In this document: one piece after another, positions 51,087-59,750 of the stretch
Layout of the letters: every line of letters begins with the position of its first letter
How positions within the stretch are numbered: the stretch's first letter is position 1
Assembly (NCBI RefSeq): GCF_000284375.1
Contig: NC_017249.1
Location: 6,441,001 to 6,505,000 of the forward strand
Source: Bradyrhizobium japonicum USDA 6
GTDB taxonomy: Bacteria > Pseudomonadota > Alphaproteobacteria > Rhizobiales > Xanthobacteraceae
DNA length: 64,000 nt
Direction of reading: 5' to 3'
Notes under the pieces: model-generated
Told to the model about the DNA's origin: nothing
The model's input: the letters and a program-made list of their open reading frames with translations, nothing else
The model's database searches: none
Made by a program: the position numbers and the translations under genes

Positions 51087-52496
51087 TCATGCGACCTCTC
51101 CGGTTTCGGTGCGGATCAATCCGAGATGATGAACCGGCTTTGGCGCGGCCACACCGTTCCGATTCGAAGCGCCTCTCAGCAGAAGCAGAGAAACGGCCGT
51201 TCTCAGGAGATAGCCGATGGCTCCGCCAGCAGACATCGCGTAGATGATATGCAGCGGATCCCATTTGCCGGAAACGCCGAGCAGGATAGGCGCGAACACA
51301 AGGAGGGCTCGCACCGAGTCGATTATGAGCCCGAGACCTTGCCGACGCAGCAGGCTCGGCACCTCCTGTACCGGAGTTGACAGGGCCTGCGCGGCGCCCG
51401 TCAGCGCCAGCGCTGTCATCAGGTTTCCTGTCGAAATCCAATCGGGGCCCAGTAGCGGGCCGACAAAATAAGGCGCCGCGGCTCCGATCGCCAATGCCGG
51501 CAAAGTTATGAGAGCGCCGGCGAGCAAGACAAGAAATACTCCACTCTTGTAGGAATGTTCACTTTTGCAGCGCTCGTTTCCCTTGGTTGCCTCGCTGACA
51601 AATACATTGCTGAGCGGCAGCGCAACCAGGCTGATGGGACTCGAAAACAACCGCGCGGCGACGCCGAAGTGTCCTGCCATGGATGTACCGAACAGCGACC
51701 CTATGAGAATGGCCGGGAGGTTGATTATCCCGAAATTCAGGATTGTCCCAGGCAAGTCGAACAGGGGAAATTTGTATTCGCCCCTGGCGACGGCCATCAA
51801 GTCCTTCCATGGAACTCGCGTCACGCGACACACCTCGTTCCATGTGAACACGCGGATGCTGAGAAAACCGATCAGCACCAGCTGGCTCAGTATGTGTGCC
51901 AGCACCATTGAATCGCCGCCCCACTGAAGGAGACCAAAGCTCACCTGCGATAACGCCATGAAAACCGGAGCGACAAGTCTGCCAATGGCAAAATCGCGAA
52001 GTCGACCGCGGCTGAGGCTCCAGCAGTTCAAGGCATCGACGATGCCCGTTGTTGCCATGCCAATTGGCACAAGATAGACGAGCGCAAGCAGCCGCTCCGG
52101 CGCTGACGACGCCAACAGAACGCCTGCCCCGGCGGTGAGCATACTCGTCGAGGCGATTGTCACAATTACAAGCTTGAACGCGGCATATGCCTGCTCTCCT
52201 ACCACATAGAGCGATACGTTAAGCCGGAGTGCAGCGGCTGCCGCCAGGATATTCACGATCCCGAGATAGATGGTGAAAACGCCAAAATCCGACGGTGAAT
52301 AGAGCCTCGTCAGGAGCGGAATGCTTGCAACTACCGTGAGCTGGCCGATGATGGAGAGAAGGGAGACACCGGATGCGGCATAGACAAGTCGTCCCATCAA
52401 CTGACGAGTCGGACGGCTTTTCATTTCGGCAGCGCTTTCATCGGTAGTGGGCATCGAAAGACTATCGCGGGCGCACTCCTCGCTGGCATCATTCAT
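51087..52496 (-). CDS. Wzx-like polysaccharide flippase
   Basis: About 469 residues. Start uncertain: ATG 52496 is used, with ATG 52502 and ATG 52454 also possible; no strong ribosome site is seen. Roughly 12-14 hydrophobic segments are visible (VSLLSIIGQLTVVASIPLLTRLYSPSDFG near the N terminus). The RLYSPSDFGVFTIYLGIVNIL motif is typical of polysaccharide biosynthesis flippases of the MATE-like Wzx group, which move lipid-linked oligosaccharide units across the inner membrane. It is divergent from the FkbM gene, and both belong to surface-polysaccharide synthesis. No glycosyltransferases are nearby, which suggests a relocated fragment. Confidence 0.82.
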   Translation of the reverse strand: MNDASEECARDSLSMPTTDESAAEMKSRPTRQLMGRLVYAASGVSLLSIIGQLTVVASIPLLTRLYSPSDFGVFTIYLGIVNILAAAAALRLNVSLYVVGEQAYAAFKLVIVTIASTSMLTAGAGVLLASSAPERLLALVYLVPIGMATTGIVDALNCWSLSRGRLRDFAIGRLVAPVFMALSQVSFGLLQWGGDSMVLAHILSQLVLIGFLSIRVFTWNEVCRVTRVPWKDLMAVARGEYKFPLFDLPGTILNFGIINLPAILIGSLFGTSMAGHFGVAARLFSSPISLVALPLSNVFVSEATKGNERCKSEHSYKSGVFLVLLAGALITLPALAIGAAAPYFVGPLLGPDWISTGNLMTALALTGAAQALSTPVQEVPSLLRRQGLGLIIDSVRALLVFAPILLGVSGKWDPLHIIYAMSAGGAIGYLLRTAVSLLLLRGASNRNGVAAPKPVHHLGLIRTETGEVA

Positions 52497-52663
52497 TCGC
52501 ATGAGGCGTCGATATCGGGATACCCATAATCTTGGGGCGGTCGGGCAGTGTGCTTGCCCCGCACCGCATTGGATATTGGCGGCCGGAACCATGCGGTGCC
52601 CGCTTGTCCCGGTTACTTCGTGTATGCACTTACGACCCGTCTGACTGAGAAGGATTGGCGACG

Positions 52664-53442
52664 ATGATCAACGTCCAACTTCGGGGATTGCTCAAGCGGA
52701 CCGTCAGACTCTGCGGCTACGACATTCACCGCTTTGACCCGGTACGATACGAGCCATACGATCAATCGAGTGTTACCGAGGGCAAGATCGTTCGATGTGC
52801 CATTGACGGGAGCGAGGTGTTTTTTTCGTGGTCGATGAGCAAGACACAATACAGCAAGAGCACCTGCATCAACGGTTCTATGAACCGGAAGAACTCGAAA
52901 TCATCAAAGGCGCGTTTCGTGGCGGGGTCTTCCTGGACGTTGGAGCCAATGTGGGGAACCATTCACTGTTTGCGGCAATGTACCTTGGCGCATCCAAGGT
53001 GATCTCCGTCGAGCCAAACCCTATTGCCCACGGCATTCTTCGCGCAAACATCGCTCTCAACGGCCAACACGACAAAGTCACCCTTCTCCCCATTGGCTTG
53101 TCGGACGAGCGCTGCCTTGCGTCCATAAATATTCCACTCCACAATCTCGGTGGCGGAATGCTCGCTCCAGGCGCCGCCGATGCACGCATTCAGGTTTACA
53201 CCGGAGACGAATTGCTGAGCGGATCAACTGTCGATTTCATCAAGATCGATACAGAGGGGATGGAACTGAACGTTATCAGGGGATTGGCAAATACGATCAG
53301 ACGCGACCGTCCAAGTTTGTTTGTCGAAGTTGAAGACAAAAACGTCGATGCGTTTCTGCAACTGATGAAGACATTTGAATACACGATCAAAGGTCGGTAT
53401 CGCCGCTACAACACCAACGAGAATTTCCTCGCTGTTGCCTGA
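52664..53442 (+). pseudogene. FkbM-family methyltransferase gene, frameshifted in a T7 run
   Basis: The first frame (ATG 52664) reads MINVQLRGLLKRTVRLCGYD...GSEVFF and is then lost. The rest of the protein continues in another frame from 52828 (VVDEQDTIQQEHLHQRFYEPEELEIIKG). One added T in the T7 run at 52820-52826 would restore GSEVFFFVVDEQDT, as in other FkbM proteins. The methyltransferase part has FLDVGANVGNHSLFAA (SAM motif I), VISVEPNP and DFIKIDTEGMELNVIRG. FkbM enzymes methylate sugar hydroxyls. The frameshift may be real, a phase-variable slippage site, or a base-call error. Confidence 0.75.
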
Positions 53443-53456
53443 GCAGGGCTTGCCGA

Positions 53457-53494
53457 ACAGGTCTTGACTGACAGGTGTTGCTAAACAGGTGTTG
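53457..53494. repeat. Three 14-bp-spaced direct repeats ACAGGT(C/G)TTG
   Basis: ACAGGTCTTG at 53457, ACAGGTGTTG at 53471 and ACAGGTGTTG at 53485, exactly 14 bases apart. They lie just after the FkbM stop. Regular helical spacing could mark a DNA-binding or recombination site, or simply short tandem duplication. Confidence 0.7.
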
Positions 53495-53559
53495 GGGCAT
53501 GCCGCCCGAGGTGGCGGAGATCCTCCACAAGGCCGTCGACAAGGCGGGGAGCAACCGAA

Positions 53560-53860
53560 GCTGGCGCCGGAAGCTGCTCTCAGCATCGACAACCTCCGCA
53601 TGGAGGAGGCTGGCCGACGCGAACGTACAATACGGACCTTGATCGCGAGCCGGCGCGGTCCCTTGACTTTCCCCGCCTGGTAAGCGCCGCACGTTGCGCT
53701 TATCCGTGACCGATCCGGTAGCCTGAAAAGCTCGACGCGTGATGACCTGGCGCCACCTCTTCCGCCGCCCAATGCGAGCAACGAAGTAGCCGGTTGCCTT
53801 CCTGGCTTTACGATTGTCGATCCCGCCGAGCTTGACTTCGAATTCGTCGTCGACGCCGCG
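53560..53860 (-). pseudogene. Possible relaxase (DUF3363-type) gene remnant
   Basis: On the minus strand a frame contains VDDEFEVKLGGIDNRKARKATGYFVARIG, and a neighbouring frame contains RRLAIKVRIVR. I recall comparable segments (a D-x-F-x-x-x-L-G-R-I start, R-x-V-V-x-K-A-R) near the start of the DUF3363 region of mobilisation relaxases. The two parts are in different frames with stops between, so this would be a decayed fragment. The call is tentative. Confidence 0.3.
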
Positions 53861-53892
53861 CGTGACGCAAGATCTTCTTGAGGAAGTAAGAG

Positions 53893-54858
53893 TCAGCGGG
53901 TGGCTCCGTCCAGGGGTTTGCACAAGCCGAGGCCGCGAAGCCGATTGGAAAAGATGCCAATGGCCCCTTCACCATATCGCCCCGATAGCGACCGTTCAGC
54001 CGTGTTGCTGCGCGGCGTCCGGACGTGCGGGGTGACGGCCTCGCGTATCATTCCGGCGACCAGCTTCGGCGCGGTGATCGGCGATGCATGATCGACTTTC
54101 TCGGAGCGAACCTGCGCACCCATCCGTCGTGCCAGGAATAGCTGTGTCGCCGGATTGATCATTCGATCCTCCTCGGCGACCAGGTACCACGACGGCTTTG
54201 CCTTCCATGCCGCTTTCGGAGCCTTTTCCTGGATTGCCGCGACGGCAATGGGACGCTGGATCGCAGCAAGGAGCGCAGCCTGCTCGGGTCGGGCATGCTG
54301 GCACCAGGCCGCGCCAAACCGGTCGTTCGGCATCCAGAGGAAACCATGACTGTCGGGGGTGAGTTTCGGCGCCTCCGGCGAAGGCTTGTCGCGATAGAAT
54401 ATCTGCGCGACTGTTTCGCCTTCGTCGGGGGAGAGAGCCGAAATGAAGACCAGCGACCGCACTCTGTCCTGCGTGATCGCACCTATCACGGCGCCGGCAT
54501 AGGCATGCGCGACGAGGACAACCGGCCCGTCCGTCCGCTCCAAGGCGCGTTCAAGCGCCGCAACATCATCTGAAAGCGATGTGAGCGGAATCGGCGCCGC
54601 CATCGTCTTCAGTCCCTCGGACTGCAGCAGCGTAATGACGTGCGCCCAGCTTGAACCGTCGGCCCAGGCGCCGTGGACGAGAACCACGGTGGCGTCCATC
54701 CCCGCCGCTTGCGATCTTCCATTGACGTCGCGGACGACCTTCTTGCTCGCTCGGGTATTTGCAACCGCCGGCGCGATCACGCCGAATTGTGCTGCCGCAA
54801 CCGTCGTTGCCGCAGCACCAACGAAACGCCGGCGGTCGTGGTTGATTTCGTCGGACAT
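53893..54858 (-). CDS. Exported alpha/beta hydrolase-fold protein lacking the nucleophilic Ser
   Basis: 321 residues from ATG 54858, with GGAGGATCC upstream. Twin-arginine signal (HDRRRFVGAAATTVAAAQFGV). The fold is that of EstC-like hydrolases: VVLVHGAWADGSSWAHVITLLQSEG, the nucleophile-elbow region VLVAHAYAGAVIGAI, and YLVAEEDRMINP plus KVDHASPITAP (His). The elbow normally reads GHSYGG or GHSYAG; here Ser is Ala, so the enzyme should be inactive by the usual mechanism. The C terminus after REAVTPHV carries about 45 extra residues of low quality, as if the end were replaced at a junction. Confidence 0.8.
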   Translation of the reverse strand: MSDEINHDRRRFVGAAATTVAAAQFGVIAPAVANTRASKKVVRDVNGRSQAAGMDATVVLVHGAWADGSSWAHVITLLQSEGLKTMAAPIPLTSLSDDVAALERALERTDGPVVLVAHAYAGAVIGAITQDRVRSLVFISALSPDEGETVAQIFYRDKPSPEAPKLTPDSHGFLWMPNDRFGAAWCQHARPEQAALLAAIQRPIAVAAIQEKAPKAAWKAKPSWYLVAEEDRMINPATQLFLARRMGAQVRSEKVDHASPITAPKLVAGMIREAVTPHVRTPRSNTAERSLSGRYGEGAIGIFSNRLRGLGLCKPLDGATR

Positions 54859-55154
54859 GGATCCTCCATTGCTCTGGCGGCTTGCGTCGACGCACCACCG
54901 CGCACCCTGACCTTCCGCTATTCGGCGACGCGACCACATTGGTTACAGGCGGAGGATCATTCCAGCGATCACTTCCCGACTGCCCCGCCTCTGCCCCGTC
55001 GCGCCAGCCGGATGACCGAAATCATCAGCACGAACGGTTCAGTGACGCTAATCCTGCGAAACCACGCTTCCACGCAGGTGCTAACATGTCTCACCGCGTC
55101 GTCATTGAGGGGCGTTTGCCAGGAGCGTCGCGCGAACCTCGAAGGACCTCAGGG
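54859..55154. promoter_or_regulatory. Divergent promoter region between two exported hydrolase genes
   Basis: 296 bases between ATG 54858 (minus) and ATG 55155 (plus). It must contain both promoters. The GGAGGATCC for the minus gene and CAGGG for the plus gene are seen, but no clear -35/-10 pair or palindrome. No small gene is supported. Confidence 0.4.
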
Positions 55155-56162
55155 ATGACAGAAAAGACAAAGATCGAGCGCCGCACCTTCGTCCAGGTGA
55201 TGACCGCTGCATCTAGCGCCGCTCTATCACTGGCGCTTCTGCCGCGGCGCGCGGCCGGCCAATCCCCAAACAACTCCGCCTCGAACGCTTCCGATCTCTT
55301 CGAGACAAAGGAGATCAAGACCGATGACAACACCATTTTCATCAGGCGCTACGGGAGCGGATCCCCACTGCTCATGGTCCATGGATTTCCTCGAACCAGC
55401 CTGATGTGGCGTCATGTGGCGCCGCATCTCGCCGGCAATCGCACGGTCATCTGCGTCGATCTTCGTGGATATGGCCGCAGCGGCGTTCCCCCATCCACGG
55501 AGGATCACTATCCCTATACGAAGCGGGCGATGGCGAATGAGCTTGTCGCCGTGATGGATAAGCTCGGCTTTTCCAAATTCGATCTGGTTGGTCACGATCG
55601 TGGCGGTCGCGTTTCCTACCGCCTTGCGCTCGATCACCCGGAGAAGGTGCAACGTCTCGCGGTGTTTGACGTGCTGCCGATCTCGGAAGCCTGGGGCCAC
55701 GCCGACGCAAAGTTCGCCATGACGTACTGGCCATGGAGCCTCCTCTCGCAGAAGGCACCGCTTCCCGAAAAATACCTGATCGGTGCGCCGGACGCGGTAT
55801 TCGACAATCCCTTCGGCCAGGGCTCATTCGGCCCCGAAGTGAAAGCGGAATACACCGAAACCTACCGCGATCCGGCTCGGGTGCATGCGATCTGCGAAGA
55901 GTACCGCGCGGCCGCAACCCTGGATATCGAGCATGACAAGGCGGACCAGAAGGAAGGCAGGCGCATCAAGTGCCCTATGCTGCACCTGTGGGCTTCCGGC
56001 GGCCCGCTCGATACATTCTACGAGCAGAATGGCGGCGCATTGGGAATTTGGAAGAAGTGGGCCGACAACGTACAAGGTCGGGCCGTCAAGGGCGGTCACT
56101 TCTTTCCCGAGGAAAACCCCGCCGACACAACGGAGCTTCTAACCAAATTCCTGTCGGCTTGA
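55155..56162 (+). CDS. Exported alpha/beta hydrolase similar to haloacetate dehalogenases
   Basis: 335 residues from ATG 55155. Twin-arginine signal (IERRTFVQVMTAASSAALSLALL). Catalytic features: MVHGFPRTSLMWRHVAPHLAGN, nucleophilic Asp in LVGHDRGGRVSYR, the strand-6 acid in LAVFDVLP, EEYRAAATLDIEHD, and catalytic His in KGGHFFPEENP. The Asp nucleophile and EYRAA...EHD segment match fluoroacetate dehalogenases and related epoxide hydrolases. In the halide pocket WPW stands where fluoroacetate dehalogenase has YHW, as I recall it, so fluoride-specific chemistry is uncertain. Export by Tat is unusual for this usually cytosolic family. Confidence 0.82.
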   Translation: MTEKTKIERRTFVQVMTAASSAALSLALLPRRAAGQSPNNSASNASDLFETKEIKTDDNTIFIRRYGSGSPLLMVHGFPRTSLMWRHVAPHLAGNRTVICVDLRGYGRSGVPPSTEDHYPYTKRAMANELVAVMDKLGFSKFDLVGHDRGGRVSYRLALDHPEKVQRLAVFDVLPISEAWGHADAKFAMTYWPWSLLSQKAPLPEKYLIGAPDAVFDNPFGQGSFGPEVKAEYTETYRDPARVHAICEEYRAAATLDIEHDKADQKEGRRIKCPMLHLWASGGPLDTFYEQNGGALGIWKKWADNVQGRAVKGGHFFPEENPADTTELLTKFLSA

Positions 56163-56324
56163 ACGGCGGCTTCACCTCTGCGGCGATGTCGCCCTCGCCA
56201 ATGAGGACGAATGTTCAACACGGTGAAACTGGTCCTTGAGCCGACGCCCGCGCAGATTTCGACCGGGCTGGCCACAGCCAGGCGATGGCCGGCGAACGAA
56301 CCATCCTCGCCGGCCCAGCTTTGT

Positions 56325-57368
56325 TCAGCCGATCTCCCGCCGGACCATGGCCGCCGCATCGCACATCGCCTTCAGCTTTCCGAACGCGGTTGCGCGCGGC
56401 ATGTACTTCATGCCGCAATCGGGCGCCGGGACCAGGCGGTCCGGCGAGACGTATTTCAGGCCGTTGCGGATACGGGCAGCCACGGTGTCGACGCTCTCGA
56501 TCGCGGGGTCCGCGAGGTCGAGCACGCCAAGCATGATCTTCTTCGACGACAGGTCCTTGAGCACGCCGAGGTCGAGCTTCGGCTGCGCGGCCTCGATCGA
56601 GATCTGGTCGGCAATGGTGTCGTCGAGCTCGGCGAGGAAGGAATAGCCGGCCGGCTTGTTCGAACCCGGCACGACCGCGGCATAGCCGAAACAGAGATGC
56701 ACGACGGTCGGCACCGTGATGCCCTGCAATGCGCGGTTGATCGCCTTGACGGCGTAGCGCTTGGCGAGATCCGGATTGTTGCGCACCCAGGGCTCGTCGA
56801 GCTGGATCACGTCCGCGCCGGCCTTTTGCAGATCGAGCGCCTCGGCATTGACGGCCTCGGCCAGGGCCATCGCGAGTTCCTCCTCGTCCTTGTAGAACTC
56901 GTTCTTGGCCTGCTGGCTCATGGTGAACGGGCCCGGTAACGTGATCTTGGCGGCGCGATCGGTATTCTTGCGGAGGAACTGCATGTCGTGCAGCTCGACG
57001 GGTCCCTTCCGCTTCACGGGACCCACGACGCGCGGCACCGGGGTCTGGGTGTTGCCGGTGCGCGCCACGATGATCGCGGGATTGTCCCCGTCGATGCCGT
57101 CGAGTGCGGTGGCGAAGCGGTTGGAGTAGCTCTCGCGTCGGATTTCGCCATCGGTCACGATGTCGATGCCGGCGCGCTCCATATCGCGGATCGCGACGAT
57201 GGTCGCGTCGTCCTGCGCCTCCTCCAGATGCTCCGCCGGCAACCGCCACATGTCGTGCAGACGGGTACGCGGCACCACCTTCGACAGCATCGCGCGATTC
57301 ACCAGCCATTCCGGCTGCGGATAGCTGCCGACCACCGTGGTCGGCAGGAGATGCTTTGGCATGGGCAT
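56325..57368 (-). CDS. MetE-core protein (cobalamin-independent methionine synthase C-terminal domain)
   Basis: 347 residues from ATG 57368, with GAAGGAG six bases upstream. Core-MetE features: PTTVVGSYPQPEW at the N terminus, VIQLDEPWVR, zinc ligands in VVHLCFG (His and Cys) and APDCGMKYMP (Cys). The N-terminal half of full MetE (about 755 residues) is absent. Core-MetE proteins can use other methyl donors. In this operon it could carry methyl groups released from a methylated substrate to homocysteine or another acceptor, an inference from context. Confidence 0.87.
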   Translation of the reverse strand: MPMPKHLLPTTVVGSYPQPEWLVNRAMLSKVVPRTRLHDMWRLPAEHLEEAQDDATIVAIRDMERAGIDIVTDGEIRRESYSNRFATALDGIDGDNPAIIVARTGNTQTPVPRVVGPVKRKGPVELHDMQFLRKNTDRAAKITLPGPFTMSQQAKNEFYKDEEELAMALAEAVNAEALDLQKAGADVIQLDEPWVRNNPDLAKRYAVKAINRALQGITVPTVVHLCFGYAAVVPGSNKPAGYSFLAELDDTIADQISIEAAQPKLDLGVLKDLSSKKIMLGVLDLADPAIESVDTVAARIRNGLKYVSPDRLVPAPDCGMKYMPRATAFGKLKAMCDAAAMVRREIG

Positions 57369-57403
57369 GGGATTCTCCTTCTTATTGTTATCGAGCGCGG
57401 CTC

Positions 57404-58273
57404 TCACGCCGCGCGCGTCGTCGTGGCCGATCCCTCGTCCTTGACGGGATTGCGCAGGATGCCGATGCCGGAGATCTCGATCTCCACGACGTCGCCGCCC
57501 TTCATCCACAGCGGCGGCGTGCGATAGGCGCCGACGCCGCCGGTCGTGCCTGTGACGATGACATCGCCGGGCGCAAGCTCGGTGAACGTCGAGCAGTAAG
57601 CAATCAAGGCCTGCACGTCGAAAACGAGATCGGAGATCGGGGCCTTCTGCACCTCGACACCGTTAAGCCGGGTGATCAGCGTCTGCCTGGTCACGTCGGT
57701 CAATTCGTCGGCCGTCACCATCCAGGGCCCGAAGCCGCCGGTGCCGGCAAAGTTCTTGCCTGGCGCGAATTGCGAGGTGTGGCGCTGCCAGTCGCGGATG
57801 CTGCCGTCGTTGTAGCAGGCATAGCCGGCGACATGGCTCAGCGCAGCCTCGCGCGAGATGCGGCGGCCGGCCTTGCCGATGATGACGGCCATCTCGCCCT
57901 CATAGTCGAAACGTTCGGATTCCAGCGGCCGGATCATTGGCTGACCATGACCGACCTGGCTGTTGGCGAAGCGGGTGAAGATCATCGGATGCGCCGGCGT
58001 CGGGTGGCCGCTCTCGGCCAGATGCGTGGCGTAGTTGACGCCGATGCAGAAGATCTTGTCGGGATCGGGCACCGTTGGCAGCAGCGCGACATCCTGCAGC
58101 GCGTAGTCGGGCTTCTCACCGGCGAGTTTCTTGAGCTCGTCGAGCGATCCCTTCGCAAGCAGCGCCTTCAGCGTCGGATATGCCTTCAGGCGCTTGCCGG
58201 CATCTATGACGCCCTTGTCGGTGACGATGCCATAGCTCGCGGTGCCGGCGATCGTGAAGCTTGTAACTTTCAT
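57404..58273 (-). CDS. Fumarylacetoacetate hydrolase-family protein
   Basis: 289 residues from ATG 58273, three bases after the deacetylase-like stop. FAH core: KIFCIGVNYATHLAESG, FDYEGEMAVIIGKAGRRI (metal Glu residues), GYACYNDGSIRDWQRHTSQF (Asp) and VIVTGTTGGVGAYR. The family hydrolyses carbon-carbon bonds of beta-diketo acids or decarboxylates/isomerises oxo acids. The N-terminal about 60-residue domain is as in 4-hydroxyphenylacetate-type FAH proteins. It fits catabolism of a ring-cleavage-like product. Confidence 0.92.
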   Translation of the reverse strand: MKVTSFTIAGTASYGIVTDKGVIDAGKRLKAYPTLKALLAKGSLDELKKLAGEKPDYALQDVALLPTVPDPDKIFCIGVNYATHLAESGHPTPAHPMIFTRFANSQVGHGQPMIRPLESERFDYEGEMAVIIGKAGRRISREAALSHVAGYACYNDGSIRDWQRHTSQFAPGKNFAGTGGFGPWMVTADELTDVTRQTLITRLNGVEVQKAPISDLVFDVQALIAYCSTFTELAPGDVIVTGTTGGVGAYRTPPLWMKGGDVVEIEISGIGILRNPVKDEGSATTTRAA

Positions 58274-58276
58274 CAG

Positions 58277-58936
58277 TCAAACACTCTCTTCGATGGAGGA
58301 AACATAGTCGTTGATCGGAAGCGCAATCTCGCCGTTGCGGATCGGAACGCATTGCGGCGGGAAGTCCTGGCGGAACCGGGCGCCGGCCGCCTCGGCGGCG
58401 TCAAGGAACCGTTCGAGATGGTCCATCGCGCCGGTCGGGAGATCGTGCAGCACCATCAGCGTCCAGGGCTGCCGGTTGCACTGCTCGAGCGCTCGCTCGG
58501 TCCAGCCGTCGGGGTCGTCCCAGTCGCGCGGTATCGCATTCCAGAGCACGCAGCTGTGCTTGTTGCGGGCGAGATAGTCCACGACGGAGGGTTTCAACAG
58601 CCGCGCATCCAGATTACCGCCGCCACCGAATGGCCGGAACCAGCGCTGCGGATGCGCGAGATCGGAGATCGCAGACTGCGTGCGGCCGATTTCGTTCTCT
58701 GCCGTCTCGCGATCCGCCTGCTCGCCGAGCGGAATGGTGTGCGTGAACGTGTGATTTCCGATCCAGTGCCCCTCCCCGTGCGCACGCACCGCAAGGCCGC
58801 GCTGCGCGGGATCAACGAGCTTCTCGCCGATGACGAAGAAGGTTGTCTTGATGCCGCGCTCGGCGAGAATGTCGAGCACACGCGGCGTCACATCCGGATC
58901 GGGGCCGTTGTCGAATGTCAGGGTCAGGTCGTACAC
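58277..58936 (-). CDS. Polysaccharide deacetylase (NodB)-family protein with altered metal motif
   Basis: 219 residues from GTG 58936. NodB motif 1 reads LTFDNGPDPDVTPRVL (DNG in place of DDG), motif 2 HWIGNHTFTH (HxxxH) is intact and motif 3 is WFRPFGGGG. The changed Asp is the metal-binding one in standard deacetylases. The context is an ABC uptake and catabolic operon, not cell-wall synthesis, so a hydrolase on a small amide, like PuuE-type relatives of this fold, is plausible. There is no signal peptide. Confidence 0.85.
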   Translation of the reverse strand: MYDLTLTFDNGPDPDVTPRVLDILAERGIKTTFFVIGEKLVDPAQRGLAVRAHGEGHWIGNHTFTHTIPLGEQADRETAENEIGRTQSAISDLAHPQRWFRPFGGGGNLDARLLKPSVVDYLARNKHSCVLWNAIPRDWDDPDGWTERALEQCNRQPWTLMVLHDLPTGAMDHLERFLDAAEAAGARFRQDFPPQCVPIRNGEIALPINDYVSSIEESV

Positions 58937-58945
58937 GCCAGTACC

Positions 58946-59743
58946 TCAGGTCGCCGGCTGCATCGCGCTCGACGCGATGTCGTCGTTGGCCTGACCGGCC
59001 CGTGTGCCGGTCTGCCAGATGGCCGCCTTGCGCTCGATCCAGCGGATCGCGGCGTTGAAAGCAATGGCGAGGAACAGCACGAGCAGCACGCCCGCGAACA
59101 CGTGCGGACTGTCGAGAATTGTGCGGTAGCGCGAGATCAGATAGCCGATGCCGGCCGACGAGATCAGCATCTCCGAGACGACGACGCCGACGATTACCAG
59201 CGCGCCGCCGACACGCAGGCCCGACAGCACCGTCGGAATTGCCGCTGGGATGATGACACGGATCAACCGCTGGCTCAGCGTCGCGCCCATGCTGCGCGCG
59301 GCGAGCAGGAGCTGCGGGTCGATGGTCTGGATGCCGGCGGCGGTGGCGAGCATTGTCGGCAGGAAGCCATAGATCGAGGCAAACGCGATCTTGGACTCCG
59401 AGCCGATGCCGAGCCACACCGTGAAGACGGGATAAAGGATCACGAGCGGCACCGCATACAGGCTCGACACCATCGGCATGATCAAGACGCGCGGACGCGG
59501 CAGGCTGCCGACGATGGCACCGAGCAGGATGCCGCCGCCGCAAGCGAATGCCATGGAGACCACGACCTCGTAGAGCGTCACCGCGAGCGCATGACCGTAT
59601 TCGGCAGCATCGGTCCATCCGGCGATCAGCGTCGACGACAACGACGGCAGGAACAGCTCGGGAATGAGCCCGGTGCGCGGCAGCAGTTCCCACAGCGCAA
59701 TCAGGCCGGTCACGATCAGATACCGCAACGTTTTGGCGCTCAT
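58946..59743 (-). CDS. ABC transporter permease, SsuC/TauC type (second permease)
   Basis: 265 residues from ATG 59743. About six membrane segments (LRYLIVTGLIALWELLPRTGL first). EAA loop: LLAARSMGATLSQRLIRVIIPAAIPTVLSGLRVG, typical of nitrate/sulfonate/taurine-type permeases. It follows the ATPase gene by seven bases. It probably forms a heterodimer with the other permease at 60536-61291, an arrangement seen in pyrimidine- or riboflavin-precursor-type importers. Confidence 0.92.
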   Translation of the reverse strand: MSAKTLRYLIVTGLIALWELLPRTGLIPELFLPSLSSTLIAGWTDAAEYGHALAVTLYEVVVSMAFACGGGILLGAIVGSLPRPRVLIMPMVSSLYAVPLVILYPVFTVWLGIGSESKIAFASIYGFLPTMLATAAGIQTIDPQLLLAARSMGATLSQRLIRVIIPAAIPTVLSGLRVGGALVIVGVVVSEMLISSAGIGYLISRYRTILDSPHVFAGVLLVLFLAIAFNAAIRWIERKAAIWQTGTRAGQANDDIASSAMQPAT

Positions 59744-59750
59744 CTCCGCC

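Larger units (their letters stand above)
53443..53892. other. Gene-poor stretch with repeats and relaxase-like debris
   Basis: 450 bases without an intact gene. Three 14-base direct repeats lie at 53457-53498. The minus strand from about 53860 to 53560 carries weak relaxase-like similarity. A short + frame (53499-53644, MPPEVAEILHKAVDKAG) looks gene-like but has no recognisable family. Confidence 0.5.
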
